From: Rouxiella sp. WC2420
GTDB lineage: Bacteria; Pseudomonadota; Gammaproteobacteria; Enterobacterales; Enterobacteriaceae
Assembly (NCBI RefSeq): GCF_041200025.1
Contig: NZ_CP165628.1
Location: forward strand, 3,596,001-3,660,000
Direction: 5' to 3'
Length of the DNA: 64,000 nucleotides
Shown here: one piece after another, positions 21,256-30,790 of the stretch
How positions within the stretch are numbered: the first letter of the stretch is position 1
Layout of the letters: each line of letters starts with the position of its first letter
Translations under genes and position numbers: made by a program
The notes under the pieces: generated by a model
Told to the model about the DNA's origin: nothing
Seen by the model: the letters and a program-made list of their open reading frames with translations, nothing else
The model's database searches: none

Positions 21256-21720
21256 ATGAGCAATAAATTAAATGCTACAGATTCTCTGGAAATCGTTGAG
21301 CTGATGCTGTCCGTCATTCGTCTGATGCGCAAGCAAGTTGATTCGGCGATGTCAGCACAGGGCCTGTCTCTTGCCCGAGGGAAATTACTCTCGATTATCA
21401 GTAATGAAGGAACTTGTCGGCCAGGTGAACTCGCCCAGCAATTACAACAGTCACCCCGCACGATCACCGATGCTATTGATGCGCTGGAAAGAGACGAATT
21501 GTTGGTAAGGAAGCGACATCCAACCGATAGGCGAGCGCAGCTTCTTGAGCTTACAAACCAGGGGATATCAGCACTTGAGGCGGTTCAACAGCCAAAACAC
21601 GAGGCTATAGAGAAAATATTTTCCGAACTGGATAGTGAACAGTTTCATTTGTTTAAAGTAGCGCTCAAAAAAATTGAGGCTACGGCACAGACCCTGGAAG
21701 TTCAGATTTCCAATAGCTAA
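21256..21720 (+). CDS. MarR-family transcriptional regulator
   Basis: Winged-helix dimeric repressor, 154 aa. Recognition region RPGELAQQLQQSPRTITDAIDALER is followed by the wing signature LLVRKRHPTDRRAQLLELT. Flanking helices form the dimer arms. The ligand and target are unknown. The divergent ProP-like gene and the palindrome at 21044-21055 in the shared spacer are plausible targets. Confidence 0.88.
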   Translation: MSNKLNATDSLEIVELMLSVIRLMRKQVDSAMSAQGLSLARGKLLSIISNEGTCRPGELAQQLQQSPRTITDAIDALERDELLVRKRHPTDRRAQLLELTNQGISALEAVQQPKHEAIEKIFSELDSEQFHLFKVALKKIEATAQTLEVQISNS

Positions 21721-21738
21721 TAAATAGATACAAAGGGC

Positions 21739-21768
21739 CAAGCCTGCGGGAAAATATCTGCAGGCTTG
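21739..21768. terminator. Hairpin between marR and trhO
   Basis: A perfect 9-bp stem CAAGCCTGC / GCAGGCTTG in the 65-base gap between convergent genes. There is no T run, so termination is likely but not certain. Confidence 0.5.
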
Positions 21769-21785
21769 ACCCGAGAGACCGCTAA

Positions 21786-22853
21786 TCAATCTTGAGAAGT
21801 GGCATCTTTAGGGGCGGGAATATGCATAGTGGTCTGCAATAATCCTTTGGATTTATTGAAGATTTTATTGCCATTCTCACGGCCGGCACGAAGTGCGCGC
21901 TGCTGCTCAGGAGGCAGCTTCAGCTCGGTTTGGCAAATTTCACTACAGCATCCTTCAAACTTTGCAGCGCAGGCCGGACATTGGATAAACAGCAAATGAC
22001 AGCCGTCGTTCAGGCAGTTAGTGTGATTATCACATTCAGCGCCGCATTGATGACAGTTGGAAATGACGTCGTCTGAAATACGCTCGCCCATACGTTCGTC
22101 AAAGACAAAGTTTTTACCTTTGAATTTAACCGGCAAGCCTTGCTCTTTGGCACGACGTGCGTATTCGATGATCCCACCTTCGACATGATAAACATTTTTA
22201 AAACCGTTATGCAGCATGTAAGCACTTGCTTTCTCGCAGCGGATGCCGCCAGTGCAATACATAACAATTTTCTTGTCTTTATTTTCCTTAAGCATATCAA
22301 CGGCCATAGGCAGCTGATCGCGGAAGGTGTCGGAAGGAACTTCAATCGCCTGGTCAAAGTGCCCCACTTCGTACTCATAGTGGTTACGCATATCGACAAA
22401 CAGAGCGTCCGGATCGTCAATCATCGCATTGACCTGTTCCGCCTTGAGGTATTCACCTACGTTGGAAGGGTCAAAAGTCTCATCATCTATGCCGTCGGCA
22501 ACGATGCGCTCACGAGTTTTGAAACGTAAAACCCAGAACGACTTGCCATCATCTTCCAGTGCAATATTCAAACGAATATTTTCAAAAGCGGGATGACAAG
22601 TAAACAACAGCTGCTTAAAGGCCTCAAATTGGCTTTGCGGCACGCTGATTTGTGCGTTGATGCCTTCTTTGGCCACATAAATGCGGCCAAAAACATTTAA
22701 CTTAACCAATTCGAGGTAGAGTTGGTCACGAAATGCTTTAGGATCATCAAGATGGAAGTATTTGTAAAAAGAAACTGTAGTACGCGGCTCGGTCTCGGCC
22801 AACATGCGCGCTTTCAGTTCCTCGTTAGAAATTCGGTTATGTAACACTGGCAT
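21786..22853 (-). CDS. trhO: tRNA uridine(34) hydroxylase TrhO (YceA)
   Basis: Oxygen-dependent hydroxylation of wobble uridine 34 in tRNA, the first step to 5-(carboxy)methoxyuridine. It is 355 aa. An N-terminal acylphosphatase-like domain ([13 protein letters not shown]) precedes a rhodanese domain with the catalytic Cys in [15 protein letters not shown] Cys-rich tail ([14 protein letters not shown], then [12 protein letters not shown]) probably binds metal. It lies apart from the E. coli neighbours here. Confidence 0.93.
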   Translation of the reverse strand: MPVLHNRISNEELKARMLAETEPRTTVSFYKYFHLDDPKAFRDQLYLELVKLNVFGRIYVAKEGINAQISVPQSQFEAFKQLLFTCHPAFENIRLNIALEDDGKSFWVLRFKTRERIVADGIDDETFDPSNVGEYLKAEQVNAMIDDPDALFVDMRNHYEYEVGHFDQAIEVPSDTFRDQLPMAVDMLKENKDKKIVMYCTGGIRCEKASAYMLHNGFKNVYHVEGGIIEYARRAKEQGLPVKFKGKNFVFDERMGERISDDVISNCHQCGAECDNHTNCLNDGCHLLFIQCPACAAKFEGCCSEICQTELKLPPEQQRALRAGRENGNKIFNKSKGLLQTTMHIPAPKDATSQD

Positions 22854-23004
22854 GGTGTACTTTCCTGTCTTTCGTTGAGGCTATTCTAAGCAGAGTAAAA
22901 ATTTAAGCGGCGCTATCATACCTGAAAAAGCCACCAGGATTAAAGCTTCGGTTAACGCAAATTGTGTGCATACTTCATAAACCCAAACTCATTCGAGGTT
23001 CACT

Positions 23005-24102
23005 ATGAGCAAGCTATTTGAAAGTATCAAACTGGGTTCACTGACCTTAGAGAACCGTATCATCATAGCCCCAATGTGCCAGTATTCAGCACAACAAGGT
23101 AAGGCAACCTCTTGGCATCATGCCCACCTTGGTCAACTTTCATTCTCGGGAGCTGGACTGTTGATCCTGGAAGCCACCGCCGTTGAAGCCGTAGGTCGTA
23201 TTTCTCCCCAGGATTTAGGCCTGTGGAATGACGAAACCGAAGAGGCAATGGCGGATCTTGTCACTTCTTTGCGAGAAAACAGTGATATTCCACTGGGTAT
23301 ACAGTTAGGTCATGCCGGGCGTAAAGCTTCTTGCTACGCACCATGGGAAGGTGGAACACAGATCAGTGCAAAACTGGGCGGCTGGCAAACTGTTGCTCCT
23401 TCAGCCATTGGTTTTGCCGACACCGATGCGGCCCCGCAGGCCATGTCTATTGAACGAATAAATGAATTCAAAAAAGCCTTTGTTGAAAGCGCCAAACGCG
23501 CTGACAAGCTGGGCTTTGATCTGATTGAACTTCACGGCGCGCACGGCTATCTGCTGCATCAGTTCCTTTCACCTCTTTCCAACCAGCGCACTGACCAGTA
23601 CGGTGGCTCATTTGAAAACCGTATTCGCCTGCTGCTGGAAATTTATCAGGAGGTTCGTCAAGTCTTCTCCAACAACAAACCGATTGGCGTGCGTATTTCT
23701 GCCAGTGATTGGGTTGAAGGCGGCTGGGACATCGGGCAATCCGTAGAGCTTTCTAAAGTTCTTGAAAAACTGGGTTGTAATTATGTTCACGTTTCAAGCG
23801 GAGGTCTTTCAACTCAGCAGAAGATCCCGGTTGGCCCAAATTACCAGGTACCTTTTGCACAAAGCATTAAACAAGCCGTGGATATGCCAGTCATTGCGGT
23901 AGGCCTGATCACTGAAGCGGAGCAGGCGGAAGCCATTATTGGCACCGGCCAGGCAGATATGGTTGCGTTGGCGCGCGGTATTCTTTATGACCCACGCTGG
24001 CCATGGCACGCTGCCGCCAAACTCGGTGCCAAAGTCAGTGCTCCGAAACAGTATTGGCGCAGTGAACCTCATGCCGTTAAAGGCTTATTTAACGCCAAGT
24101 AA
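23005..24102 (+). CDS. Old yellow enzyme family NADH:flavin oxidoreductase (YqjM/NamA-like)
   Basis: FMN-dependent ene-reductase with a TIM barrel, 365 aa. The YqjM-class Cys is in IAPMCQYSA (about residue 25). The active-site region IELHGAHGYLLHQFLSP and NQRTDQYGGSFENR are typical. The thermophilic-like/YqjM subclass is indicated by the Cys and the short loops. AGGTTCACT precedes the ATG. The physiological substrate is not known. A terminator follows. Confidence 0.9.
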   Translation: MSKLFESIKLGSLTLENRIIIAPMCQYSAQQGKATSWHHAHLGQLSFSGAGLLILEATAVEAVGRISPQDLGLWNDETEEAMADLVTSLRENSDIPLGIQLGHAGRKASCYAPWEGGTQISAKLGGWQTVAPSAIGFADTDAAPQAMSIERINEFKKAFVESAKRADKLGFDLIELHGAHGYLLHQFLSPLSNQRTDQYGGSFENRIRLLLEIYQEVRQVFSNNKPIGVRISASDWVEGGWDIGQSVELSKVLEKLGCNYVHVSSGGLSTQQKIPVGPNYQVPFAQSIKQAVDMPVIAVGLITEAEQAEAIIGTGQADMVALARGILYDPRWPWHAAAKLGAKVSAPKQYWRSEPHAVKGLFNAK

Positions 24103-24130
24103 TCATTAATTCATTAACTATGCGCAACCA

Positions 24131-24161
24131 AAGGACGTCTGTAGTCAGATGTCCTTTTTTT
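24131..24161 (+). terminator. Terminator of the old yellow enzyme gene
   Basis: An 11-bp stem AAGGACGTCTG / CAGATGTCCTT (one G-T pair) with a 4-base loop, then seven Ts. Confidence 0.92.
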
Positions 24162-24632
24162 ATGGCTTATCAGGCCAAGCCACGAATCAGCGACGACCTT
24201 CATTTTAAATAATCAAAGAATGTACCCTAGAAATTGACAAAATCGGGTTCTTTAACAATATTCAAGTCGCAAGCCCCAGGCGGCTCCTGCAATCCCTTGC
24301 AGCGGTAATGCAAAAACCGTGCGGTTCAAAAATGATAAACAAAGGATAAATTTCATTCGTTTTCGCGTGGATTCAGAGTCTAACCCATTGTAAATTATGT
24401 TTTAATGCCTTGGTTTTTCAACTTGATTAAAAAAAATGTCAAAATAAACCCCTTTGCTGAGACAAATTTACCGGCTGTAACAATGTGATATCACATTAAG
24501 CAGGTGTTTACCTCGGCGAGCTGCTAGCAGATTGTTTGGCTTCACGGCGCGTTACCTCATGGGATCCGGTCGCGAATACAGTCTGGACGGAGCTTATATT
24601 TTCCTACTTCAACACTATGACGCAGAGATTTT
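24162..24632 (+). promoter_or_regulatory. Non-coding region upstream of lpxL
   Basis: About 470 bases with no supported gene. An AT-rich stretch (24340-24440) probably holds the lpxL promoter; no box is clear enough to name. The 100 bases before lpxL are GC-richer and may be a structured leader. Confidence 0.4.
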
Positions 24633-25553
24633 ATGACTCAAGTACCTACCTTTAACCGTTCATTATTGCATCCAAGATACTGGCCTACCTGGATGGGTCT
24701 GGGACTGTTGTATTTATTGGTGCTTTTGCCCTATCCAGTTATTTATCGTCTGGGATGCGGTATCGGTCGTTTTTCCATGCGTTTTCTTAAGCGCCGCTCT
24801 ACCATCGCGCAGCGTAATCTTGAGCTATGTTTCCCGGATATGCCGCAAAATCAGCGCGATCAGTTAATAGTAAAAAACTTTGAATCCGTCGGCATGGGAC
24901 TGTTTGAAACGGGAATGGCGTGGTTCTGGCCTGATTGGCGTATCGAACGCTGGTTTAAGGTCAGCGGTCTGGAGCACATTCAGCAGGCTCGTGATAACCA
25001 GCAGGGAGTGCTGTTGATTGGTGTTCACTTTCTGACGCTTGAACTCGGCGCACGCATTTTCGGCATCCACAATCCAGGCATCGGCGTTTATCGTCCACAT
25101 GACAATAAGCTAATGGACTGGATGCAAACCAAAGGCCGTATGCGGTCAAATAAGGCGATGCTCGATCGCAAAGATCTTAAAGGTATGATCCGCAGCCTGA
25201 AGCAGGGCGATATCATCTGGTACGCGCCGGATCACGATTATGGCCCACGGGCCAGCGTGTTCGTGCCTTTCTTTGCGGTTGATAAAGCCGCGACTACTAC
25301 CGGTACCTATCTGCTTGCAAGAATGGGCAAACCGGCAATTATTCCTTTTACACCGCGCCGTTTACCTGGCGGTAAAGGTTATGAACTGCTGCTCCATCCG
25401 GCGGTAGAAAACTTCCCGCTCGATGATGAAGTTGTGGCGGCAACTTATATGAATAAAGTGGTTGAGGACGAAATTAAGCTCGCCCCAGAACAATATATGT
25501 GGCTGCATCGTCGCTTTAAAACCCGTCCTGAAGGCGAGTCTTCACTGTATTAA
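24633..25553 (+). CDS. lpxL: Kdo2-lipid IVA lauroyltransferase
   Basis: Adds the first secondary acyl chain to Kdo2-lipid IVA at the inner membrane. It is 306 aa as in E. coli LpxL (HtrB). One N-terminal membrane helix (about 18-38). The HX4E catalytic motif is HFLTLE in [15 protein letters not shown] (about 132). Further blocks are [10 protein letters not shown] and FVPFF. It is followed by a terminator. Confidence 0.95.
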   Translation: MTQVPTFNRSLLHPRYWPTWMGLGLLYLLVLLPYPVIYRLGCGIGRFSMRFLKRRSTIAQRNLELCFPDMPQNQRDQLIVKNFESVGMGLFETGMAWFWPDWRIERWFKVSGLEHIQQARDNQQGVLLIGVHFLTLELGARIFGIHNPGIGVYRPHDNKLMDWMQTKGRMRSNKAMLDRKDLKGMIRSLKQGDIIWYAPDHDYGPRASVFVPFFAVDKAATTTGTYLLARMGKPAIIPFTPRRLPGGKGYELLLHPAVENFPLDDEVVAATYMNKVVEDEIKLAPEQYMWLHRRFKTRPEGESSLY

Positions 25554-25571
25554 TCCTTTTTTCCATTCTGC

Positions 25572-25610
25572 CCCTCTGGCAATGACAAACCTACTGCCAG
25601 AGGGTTTTGT
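25572..25610 (+). terminator. Terminator of lpxL
   Basis: A perfect 10-bp stem CCCTCTGGCA / TGCCAGAGGG with a 13-base loop, followed by TTTTGTATTT. Confidence 0.85.
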
Positions 25611-25796
25611 ATTTCAACCCTTCTGGTTTGCTAAAACAGTTTTTTTGACAGACTTCATCAAAGTTATCTGATTTCCTCTGAACGAAATGCAGCCAATACT
25701 AAGTCATAATTTCCTGACGTGATTAATCTCTGATTTTTTCATGATTAAAGCTTAAAACGTCGATTGGCTGCTTTCACACTTTTAAAGGACAACACT

Positions 25797-26231
25797 ATGC
25801 TGGCAAAATTGAACACCTGTTTTACTCGGATTACCGATCATCCTGACTTTGGCAAGCTACTGTTACGCCTGACTTTCGGCATCCTGATCCTGTTCCACGG
25901 TGTCGCCAAAATGGAAAATGGTGTGGGTTGGATTGTCCAGATGCTAGGCTCTCACGGCCTGCCGGGCTTTATTGCCTACGGCGCATACATTGGTGAGGTT
26001 ATTGCCCCAATCCTTATTATTCTGGGTATCTTTACTCGCCCTGCGGCTCTGGTAATGTCTTTCAATCTGGTTGTTGCTGTCCTGCTGGTTGTCGGGGGTA
26101 AATTTTTCACCCTCACCGAAGTGGGGGCCTGGGGGCTTGAAGGCGAGGCTCTGTATTTCTTTGGTGGCCTAGTGATTATGTTGCTCGGCAGCGGTCGTTA
26201 CTCGGTGATGAGTAATCCTGCACTGCGTTAA
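25797..26231 (+). CDS. DoxX-family membrane protein
   Basis: Four-helix inner-membrane protein of the DoxX/YphA type, 144 aa from the ATG at 25797 (AAAGGA upstream). Membrane segments include LLLRLTFGILILFHGVAKM and IGEVIAPILIILGIF. The family marks are the early HG, GAYIGEVIAPI and a C-terminal GSGRYS. DoxX proteins are tied to redox or sulfur stress; a precise role cannot be read here. Confidence 0.85.
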   Translation: MLAKLNTCFTRITDHPDFGKLLLRLTFGILILFHGVAKMENGVGWIVQMLGSHGLPGFIAYGAYIGEVIAPILIILGIFTRPAALVMSFNLVVAVLLVVGGKFFTLTEVGAWGLEGEALYFFGGLVIMLLGSGRYSVMSNPALR

Positions 26232-26244
26232 GTTGCAGATTTCA

Positions 26245-26270
26245 CGGGTAACCCAGGTCTGGGTTACCCG
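26245..26270 (+). terminator. Palindromic hairpin after doxX
   Basis: CGGGTAACCCAG and CTGGGTTACCCG form a perfect stem separated by only two bases, 13 bases after the doxX gene. It is followed by GCTTTAAACC, a weak T tract. Confidence 0.65.
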
Positions 26271-26473
26271 GCTTTAAACCTGATTTTGTTGTGATTTTTA
26301 TCTGATATCCTCGCTATTCTCATCTTGATAATCTTATTTAATTTTTCGTAATAAGTTAGTAACACGATTGAAGTGGGTAATAATTCGGCGCATAATTATC
26401 GAGCTAACTCACTATTGTTGTGCTCTGTTTTGCCCTCTTCACAGAGTAAATGGACCTCACTCATTGGTATTTT

Positions 26474-27712
26474 ATGACCTCGGCACCCGCATCGGACCAA
26501 GCACCAGAACCCATTAATTGGAAGCGCAATCTCTTTGTTGCCTGGATCGGCTGTTTTCTCACCGGTGCAGCCTTCAGTCTTATCATGCCCTTCCTGCCGC
26601 TCTATATTGAAACGCTCGGCGTCACAGGTCATGAATCCCTGAACATGTGGTCAGGGCTAGTGTTCAGCATTACTTTCCTGTTTTCTGCCGTTGCCTCGCC
26701 GTTCTGGGGCGGCCTGGCCGATCGCAAAGGGCGCAAAATCATGCTGTTGCGCTCGGCCCTGGGAATGGCCATCGTCATGGCGCTGATGGGAATGGCGCAA
26801 AATATCTGGCAGTTTCTTATCCTGCGTGCACTGCTGGGTTTGCTCGGCGGATTCGTGCCTAATGCCAATGCCCTGATAGCCACTCAAATACCGCGCAATA
26901 AAAGTGGCTGGGCGTTAGGGACTTTATCCACCGGCGCGGTAAGCGGTGCGCTGATTGGTCCATTAGTTGGCGGAATTCTGGCCGATAGTTACGGCCTGCG
27001 ACCGGTATTCTTTATTACCGCGACGGTTTTGTTTATTTGCTTCCTGATGACGCTGTATCTCATCCGCGAGCAATTTGTTCCGGTTAACAAGAAAGATATT
27101 CTTAACCGCAAGCAGGTTTTCGCCTCGCTTAAAGATCCCAAATTAGTGCTGTGCCTGTTTATCACCACCTTAATCATTCAGGTTGCCACCGGCTCGATCG
27201 CGCCAATCCTGACCCTCTACGTCCGTGAACTGGCCGGAAATACCCAAAGTCTGGCATTTATCAGCGGAATGATCGCCTCTGTACCGGGGGTGGCGGCACT
27301 GATAAGCGCGCCGAAATTAGGCAAGTTGGGCGACAGGATTGGACCTGAGAGAATTTTGGTAGCAATGCTTGGAGTGTCGGTGCTGCTGCTTATCCCGATG
27401 GCGTTCGTGCAAAATCCGCTACAGTTGGGGATTCTCAGATTCTTGTTGGGGGCGTGCGATGGCGCATTACTGCCAGCAGTACAAACTTTGCTGATTTATA
27501 ACTGTACTAATCAGGTCGCCGGGCGAGTATTTAGCTATAACCAGTCTTTCCGCGATGTCGGAAACGTAACCGGCCCCTTGCTAGGCGCATCAGTTTCGGC
27601 AGGTTATGGGTTTAGAGCAGTATTTTGCGTCACCGCCTGTGTCGTCTTGTTTAATGCCTGCTACTCCTATTGGAGTTTACAGCGCCGTCCGAGCCAGGCA
27701 ACGGTAGAGTAA
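26474..27712 (+). CDS. mdtG: Multidrug efflux MFS transporter MdtG
   Basis: DHA1 major facilitator, 412 aa (408 in E. coli), 12 membrane segments. E. coli MdtG gives fosfomycin and deoxycholate resistance. Long near-identical runs include [40 protein letters not shown] and [17 protein letters not shown]. The ATG at 26474 is preferred; an ATG 24 bases upstream is open. In E. coli it is a MarA/SoxS/Rob target; I do not see a clear marbox. Confidence 0.94.
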   Translation: MTSAPASDQAPEPINWKRNLFVAWIGCFLTGAAFSLIMPFLPLYIETLGVTGHESLNMWSGLVFSITFLFSAVASPFWGGLADRKGRKIMLLRSALGMAIVMALMGMAQNIWQFLILRALLGLLGGFVPNANALIATQIPRNKSGWALGTLSTGAVSGALIGPLVGGILADSYGLRPVFFITATVLFICFLMTLYLIREQFVPVNKKDILNRKQVFASLKDPKLVLCLFITTLIIQVATGSIAPILTLYVRELAGNTQSLAFISGMIASVPGVAALISAPKLGKLGDRIGPERILVAMLGVSVLLLIPMAFVQNPLQLGILRFLLGACDGALLPAVQTLLIYNCTNQVAGRVFSYNQSFRDVGNVTGPLLGASVSAGYGFRAVFCVTACVVLFNACYSYWSLQRRPSQATVE

Positions 27713-27754
27713 GACCTCTGCCCTGCCCCGAATGACGCTGAATGAGTCAAAACG

Positions 27755-28156
27755 CTATTTGTTGCCTTCCGGCTGCGGGCCTCTTGGACCATGCTCATGG
27801 TGCGGGAAGTCCGGGACTTCCATCACAGATACGCGCACTTCATAGTGTTTACCGGCAGTTGGAGCAGGGATCACACCGTTCAACTTTTGCAGCGTATCGG
27901 TGGGATTATCACTGGCAACCGATGCACAGAACAGTTCGCCGCCGTGGCAGAAACCGTGCATTGGCGGAGGCGGCATCATCATCCCCATGGGTGGAAAATG
28001 CGGGCCTTCACCGTGAAACGGCGGCTCATCCTGAGGGTGACTGACAGGCGCATTCTGTGGAGCTTTTTCCGTAGACTCTGCCGCATGGCTTCCCACGCTG
28101 ATTAACGCGGCAATACCACAAAGCGGTAACAAGATACTGCGGGTAGAAATTTTCAT
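27755..28156 (-). CDS. Secreted His/Pro/Met-rich hypothetical protein
   Basis: 133 aa with a Sec signal peptide (MKISTRSILLPLCGIAALIS, cleavage about SHA-AE at 25-26). The mature part is short and rich in Pro, His and Met, with MGMMMPPPPMHGFCHGG and two Cys, then PDFPHHEHGPRGP. Such composition suggests metal binding in the periplasm, but no family is recognised. It is convergent with mdtG and alone. Confidence 0.65.
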   Translation of the reverse strand: MKISTRSILLPLCGIAALISVGSHAAESTEKAPQNAPVSHPQDEPPFHGEGPHFPPMGMMMPPPPMHGFCHGGELFCASVASDNPTDTLQKLNGVIPAPTAGKHYEVRVSVMEVPDFPHHEHGPRGPQPEGNK

Positions 28157-28385
28157 GGCAACGGCCTTATCAAATGAATTCAGGCTTACTTTGAGCCACT
28201 ATTTTCAATGAATAAACCCCGTTTGCTAAACCTTTACCCTATCGCCGCACCCTCTTTGCAAAGCTGAATCTCCATTGACAAAAACGCTTGCAAACTAACC
28301 ATCGATTTTCCTAAAACCTATTGGCAAAACCGTTTTGGAGTTATAGGGTATAGGAATGCTCTAATTAAAGGAAAAATAAAGGATT

Positions 28386-28991
28386 ATGACTTCTGAAAAC
28401 TGGCTGCAAGAAATCACACTACCTGGCAAAACGGTCACGTTAATCCCCCTGCGCAGCGAACACGCCGAGGAACTCGGTAAGGTGTGCGCCGACGGGGAGT
28501 TATGGAAATTGTGGTACACCTCTGTGCCGACTAAAAGCAGCGTTGAGAGTTACATCGCAACAGCGTTAAAAGAGCAGCAGGCCGGAGCTTCTCTGCCATT
28601 TGCGGTAATGCTTAACGCAACTCGGCAGATAGTGGGTACCACGCGTTTTTGCCGCGCAGATAATCAGCATCACCGCGTTGAGATAGGCTTTACCTGGTAT
28701 GCGAAAAGTGTGCAAAAAACCGCAGTCAATACCGAGTGTAAATATCTGCTGTTACAGCATGCGTTTGAACAACTTGCCGCCATTGCGGTGGAATTCAGAA
28801 CCCACTGGCACAATCACACTTCCAGAGCCGCCATTGCGCGCCTCGGCGCCAAGCAGGACGGCGTATTGCGCAATATGCAAAAGGATCCCGACGGTGCCTA
28901 TCGCGATACGGTAATTTTCTCGATTATTGACAGCGAATGGCCAACGGTTAAAAAAAGCCTGAACTTCAAGATGGGTCAATATCCGAGATAA
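28386..28991 (+). CDS. GNAT-family N-acetyltransferase (RimJ/RimL-like)
   Basis: Acetyltransf_3-type protein, 201 aa. The opening KTVTLIPLRSEHAEELGKV, the central IVGTTRFCRADNQHHRVEIGFTW, and the acetyl-CoA region through the helix ECKYLLLQHAFEQ to ARLGAKQDGVLRN follow the RimJ/L pattern. The substrate is unknown. Four bases separate it from the carbamoyltransferase-like gene, so the two are probably co-translated. Confidence 0.83.
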   Translation: MTSENWLQEITLPGKTVTLIPLRSEHAEELGKVCADGELWKLWYTSVPTKSSVESYIATALKEQQAGASLPFAVMLNATRQIVGTTRFCRADNQHHRVEIGFTWYAKSVQKTAVNTECKYLLLQHAFEQLAAIAVEFRTHWHNHTSRAAIARLGAKQDGVLRNMQKDPDGAYRDTVIFSIIDSEWPTVKKSLNFKMGQYPR

Positions 28992-28995
28992 TGTG

Positions 28996-29793
28996 ATGAA
29001 TCTAATAGCGTTAAGTGAACTCAGCGTTGAAAACGTTTATGAGATTTGGCGGTTGGCGGAAGCCCCATTGAAATCCCTAAATTGCAAAGCAGCCTGGTCG
29101 TTCGAAGGAAATGGCATACGAACGCGCACGACCTTTATTCAGGCATTCCAGGAGCTTGAAATCCCTTTTATCGAGCTGCCGAATCTTTTGAAAACAGCTG
29201 AACGCGTGGAGGATCTAGCCGGTTATCTTGACCCCTTTTACAGTCTTTATGTGATTCGAGAAGCAAATCACCAGAGGCTCTCGCAGTTTGCAAAGCACTC
29301 TGCTAAACCGGTGATTAATGCTATGTCCAGTCAGGGACATCCGTGCGAGGTGTTAACCGATGCATTCTGGATTAATAAGTCGATAGGGGCGATAAACCAG
29401 CTGCGTATTTGCCTTTGGGGGCCAACGACTAATGTCTTCCGCTCATGGCACCAGCTGGCTTTAGTCTTGGGTTTACAGCTGACCCATTTCTGCGATCGGC
29501 AATTTCACGATGGATCACAAGGGGTAAAATTTACTTCAACACTCGATTTTAACGCGGATGTTGTGATAACTGACGGTTGGCCTCCAAATTGTGCAACACC
29601 GCTCTCACTCACAGAAGCATTGCTGCAAAAGCTCGGTCGGCCCAAACTCCTGCCCACGCCCCCTTTCACCATCGGACAAGAATTGGATTTTGATCCTCTG
29701 CTCTATGCAAATTTTGCCGGTTATCAGCAAAAGCAGTGGTTATTGCCGGTGCAGAAAGCGATTATTACTCATTGCCTGCAATCCCGTTTATAA
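28996..29793 (+). CDS. Aspartate/ornithine carbamoyltransferase-like protein
   Basis: 265 aa, related to the carbamoyltransferase superfamily. The carbamoyl-phosphate loop (family FExxSTRTR) appears as SFEGNGIRTRTTF with the Ser and first Thr replaced but RTR kept. The HPCQ motif appears as VINAMSSQGHPCEVLTDAF. The second-substrate motif HCLP is replaced by ITDGWPPN, and the protein is about 45-70 residues shorter than true OTCases. It is therefore unlikely to be an ordinary OTCase. The partner is the GNAT gene four bases upstream. Confidence 0.72.
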   Translation: MNLIALSELSVENVYEIWRLAEAPLKSLNCKAAWSFEGNGIRTRTTFIQAFQELEIPFIELPNLLKTAERVEDLAGYLDPFYSLYVIREANHQRLSQFAKHSAKPVINAMSSQGHPCEVLTDAFWINKSIGAINQLRICLWGPTTNVFRSWHQLALVLGLQLTHFCDRQFHDGSQGVKFTSTLDFNADVVITDGWPPNCATPLSLTEALLQKLGRPKLLPTPPFTIGQELDFDPLLYANFAGYQQKQWLLPVQKAIITHCLQSRL

Positions 29794-29854
29794 AGTGAAA
29801 TTCCCGAAAATAGCCCTCGTCCGTTTCCCCATCTTGTAGCGCATACATTGTCCC

Positions 29855-30163
29855 TTAAATCCAATGAGGCGTAAAAGAAGTAGGCTTATAAAGCTGGGTC
29901 AGTCGAGAGGTATCAACAGCTTTTGCAGCAACTTCCAAACTATAGCTCGCTTGTAGCCGCATCCACATTTCAGGAGTGCTTCCTAATACTGCCGCCAGTT
30001 TTATTGCCATCTCTGGTGAAACGGCCGCTTGGCCACTGACTAAACGCTGTGCCGTTGAAGGGGCTATATCAAGCGCACGCGCTAGTTCTCGGATCCCGAC
30101 ACCTAAATCTTCAAGAATGCCTGAGATAATTTCCCCTGGATGGGGGGGATTAAACATAGCCAT
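29855..30163 (-). CDS. HigA-family addiction-module antitoxin (orphan)
   Basis: XRE helix-turn-helix protein of the HigA/VapI type, 102 aa. FNPPHPGEIISGILEDLGVG is the family opening. The helix-turn-helix is IRELARALDIAPSTAQRLVSG, followed by MAIKLAAVLGSTPEMWMRLQ. GAGGA lies 10 bases before the ATG. HigA is normally preceded by the toxin gene higB; the 190 bases upstream have no HigB-like reading frame, so the antitoxin stands alone. Confidence 0.85.
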   Translation of the reverse strand: MAMFNPPHPGEIISGILEDLGVGIRELARALDIAPSTAQRLVSGQAAVSPEMAIKLAAVLGSTPEMWMRLQASYSLEVAAKAVDTSRLTQLYKPTSFTPHWI

Positions 30164-30352
30164 TAGTGATAGTCCTCATCATTTAACAGTGCCCCGCCCT
30201 TCATTACTCAAGTTGAACTAACGCGGTCTTTTAGCTCAATAAATCTCCTACCGAATCGCAAATTAATTTTTTTTATTCCTAATTGTCTGTGAGCCGTAAA
30301 TCTTCAACTATCCTTTCCTAAAAACACTGCAACCTGTGTAAAAGGAGGAAAT

Positions 30353-30757
30353 ATGTCACTGTATGCCACGCTGGAAGAGGCTATAGATGCAGCACGAGAA
30401 GAGTTTCTGGAGAAAAATGCCGAAACTTCAGACGACGAATCACCGTCAGTCAGCCAGCTCAACTTGCAGAAATATATTATGCAAGACGGCGACACCATGT
30501 GGGAAGCCGAGTTCGGTGCCGAGGAAGGCGAAGAGACTCAGGATTTAAGCTTCTTGAGCGGCGAAGCTGCACAGGCAGTTTTTGATGACGATTTTGATAA
30601 GCAAGAATTGCTGGAGGAATGGCAGGACGAGAATACGTTGTATGAATGGGACGAAGGCGAATATCAGCTAGAGCCGCCACTGGATACGGAAGAAGGTGCC
30701 GCCGCGGCTGAAGAATGGGACGATGAAGACGACTATCCAGGACGTGACGTTGATTAA
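30353..30757 (+). CDS. mysB: Acidic protein MysB
   Basis: Very acidic soluble protein, 134 aa (124 in E. coli). E. coli MysB suppresses secretion-defect mutants when overexpressed. Shared blocks are YATLEEAIDAAREEF, LSGEAAQAVFDDDFD, WQDENTLYEWDEGE and QLEPPLDTEEG. AGGAGG lies 6 bases before the ATG. Confidence 0.94.
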   Translation: MSLYATLEEAIDAAREEFLEKNAETSDDESPSVSQLNLQKYIMQDGDTMWEAEFGAEEGEETQDLSFLSGEAAQAVFDDDFDKQELLEEWQDENTLYEWDEGEYQLEPPLDTEEGAAAAEEWDDEDDYPGRDVD

Positions 30758-30766
30758 TTTTGCCAG

Positions 30767-30790
30767 TCAGGCGCGGTTGGCCTGATTTTA
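30767..30790 (+). terminator. Terminator of mysB
   Basis: Stem TCAGGC / GCCTGA with a 7-base loop, followed by TTTTA, placed between mysB and the convergent yceK. Confidence 0.75.

Noticed and set aside
30164-30352. Possible HigB toxin remnant upstream of the HigA gene
   Set aside because: The best frame gives a short basic peptide (about 25 codons) with none of the HigB motifs.
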